Part shown: positions 31,650 through 31,792 of the stretch, in pieces
Layout: the number at the start of each line of letters is the position of its first letter
Position numbering within the stretch: the stretch's first letter is position 1
DNA from: an uncultured Candidatus Melainabacteria bacterium
Lineage (GTDB): Bacteria; Cyanobacteriota; Vampirovibrionia; Gastranaerophilales; Gastranaerophilaceae
Assembly (NCBI GenBank): GCA_934692665.1
Contig: CAKUUG010000019.1
Location: 1-31,792, forward strand
Direction of reading: 5' to 3'
Length of the DNA: 31,792 nucleotides
Notes under the pieces: generated by a model
Told to the model about the DNA's origin: nothing
The model's input: only the letters and a program-made list of their open reading frames with translations
Databases searched by the model: none
Position numbers and translations under genes: made by a program

Positions 31650-31792
31650 ATGAAAAAATTTTTTTTGATTTTATGTCTTATCAATTCTTTATGCTTCGCA
31701 GCAACAAAACTCCACGTTGAAGCACTTGAGGATTTTGATTCTGTTTCACCTAGTGAAAATTTTAGAGTCAGGCTAATTGAAGATTCTAAAAT
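31650..31792 (+). CDS. Exported protein, N-terminal part (cut by window edge)
   Basis: An ATG at 31650 opens a frame that runs off the window after 47 full codons. It encodes a signal peptide (MKKFFLILCLINSLCFAA) followed by TKLHVEALEDFDSVSPSENF and a few more residues. GGAG about 7 nt upstream supports the start. It is 2 nt downstream of the preceding exported-protein gene, in the same operon as miaA. No family can be assigned from so short a piece. Confidence 0.7.
   Translation, partial: MKKFFLILCLINSLCFAATKLHVEALEDFDSVSPSENFRVRLIEDSK

Overview
The window is about 31.8 kb of very AT-rich DNA, densely coded on both strands, with short intergenic gaps and standard bacterial signals (purine-rich ribosome binding sites, TTGACA/TATAAT-like promoters, hairpin plus T-run terminators). 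The AMIN-domain cell-wall amidase suggests a double-membrane envelope. The prepilin leader (CA|FSLVEVMISL), the small lineage-specific membrane proteins and the low-GC coding style fit a host-associated Gastranaerophilales / 'Melainabacteria' (Vampirovibrionia) genome. That placement is inferred from sequence style; a marker-gene phylogeny would settle it.

Layout. 1-339 is the 3' end of ileS, closed by a strong bidirectional terminator. 369-4289 (minus) holds a DRE-TIM aldolase/lyase and a two-domain M16 zinc peptidase. 4426-5463 (plus) is a stand-alone DUF2229-type protein related to 2-hydroxyacyl-CoA dehydratase activation. 5460-8447 (minus) is a three-gene, translationally coupled set: a GT4 glycosyltransferase, a membrane-anchored unknown and a sugar O-acetyltransferase. 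It follows rpmB and its terminator. 8942-10099 is an AraJ-like MFS transporter. 10100-11390 is the least dense part: a solitary NUMOD/HNH endonuclease gene and a CAT-anticodon tRNA.

11392-14163 contains three small, probably membrane-inserted proteins of unknown function and an orphan ABC-type solute-binding protein on the opposite strand. 14239-16088 has rarA and a sigma-70 family factor. 16255-17448 is an isolated rplJ-rplL operon with a strong promoter, a recognisable L10 autoregulatory leader, an attenuator-like hairpin and a final terminator; rpoBC does not follow. 17534-18736 (minus) is a pseudopilin fused to eukaryote-like cysteine-rich repeats, preceded by an intergenic region with two large inverted repeats.

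19106-21885 encodes two peptidoglycan enzymes, an AMIN/Amidase_3 amidase and glutamate racemase. 21871-22539 (minus) is a BadF/HgdC-like ATPase, the natural partner of the DUF2229 protein 16 kb away. 22608-28014 is a five-gene operon: a second sigma factor paralogue, 4-alpha-glucanotransferase, an exported calcineurin-like phosphoesterase with a lysine-rich tail, an MBL-fold hydrolase and an exported TPR protein. 28025-29377 (minus) is a tandem pair of divergent dTMP-kinase-like proteins. 29449-31792 (plus) has a membrane protein, miaA and two small exported unknowns, the last cut by the window edge.

Most genes are core housekeeping. The parts I find most worth a second look are the cysteine-rich pseudopilin with its structured upstream region, the paired sigma factors, the split dehydratase-activator pair without a visible dehydratase, the small membrane proteins at 11.4-14.2 kb, and the tandem kinase paralogues. 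I see no CRISPR array, no insertion sequence and no prophage.
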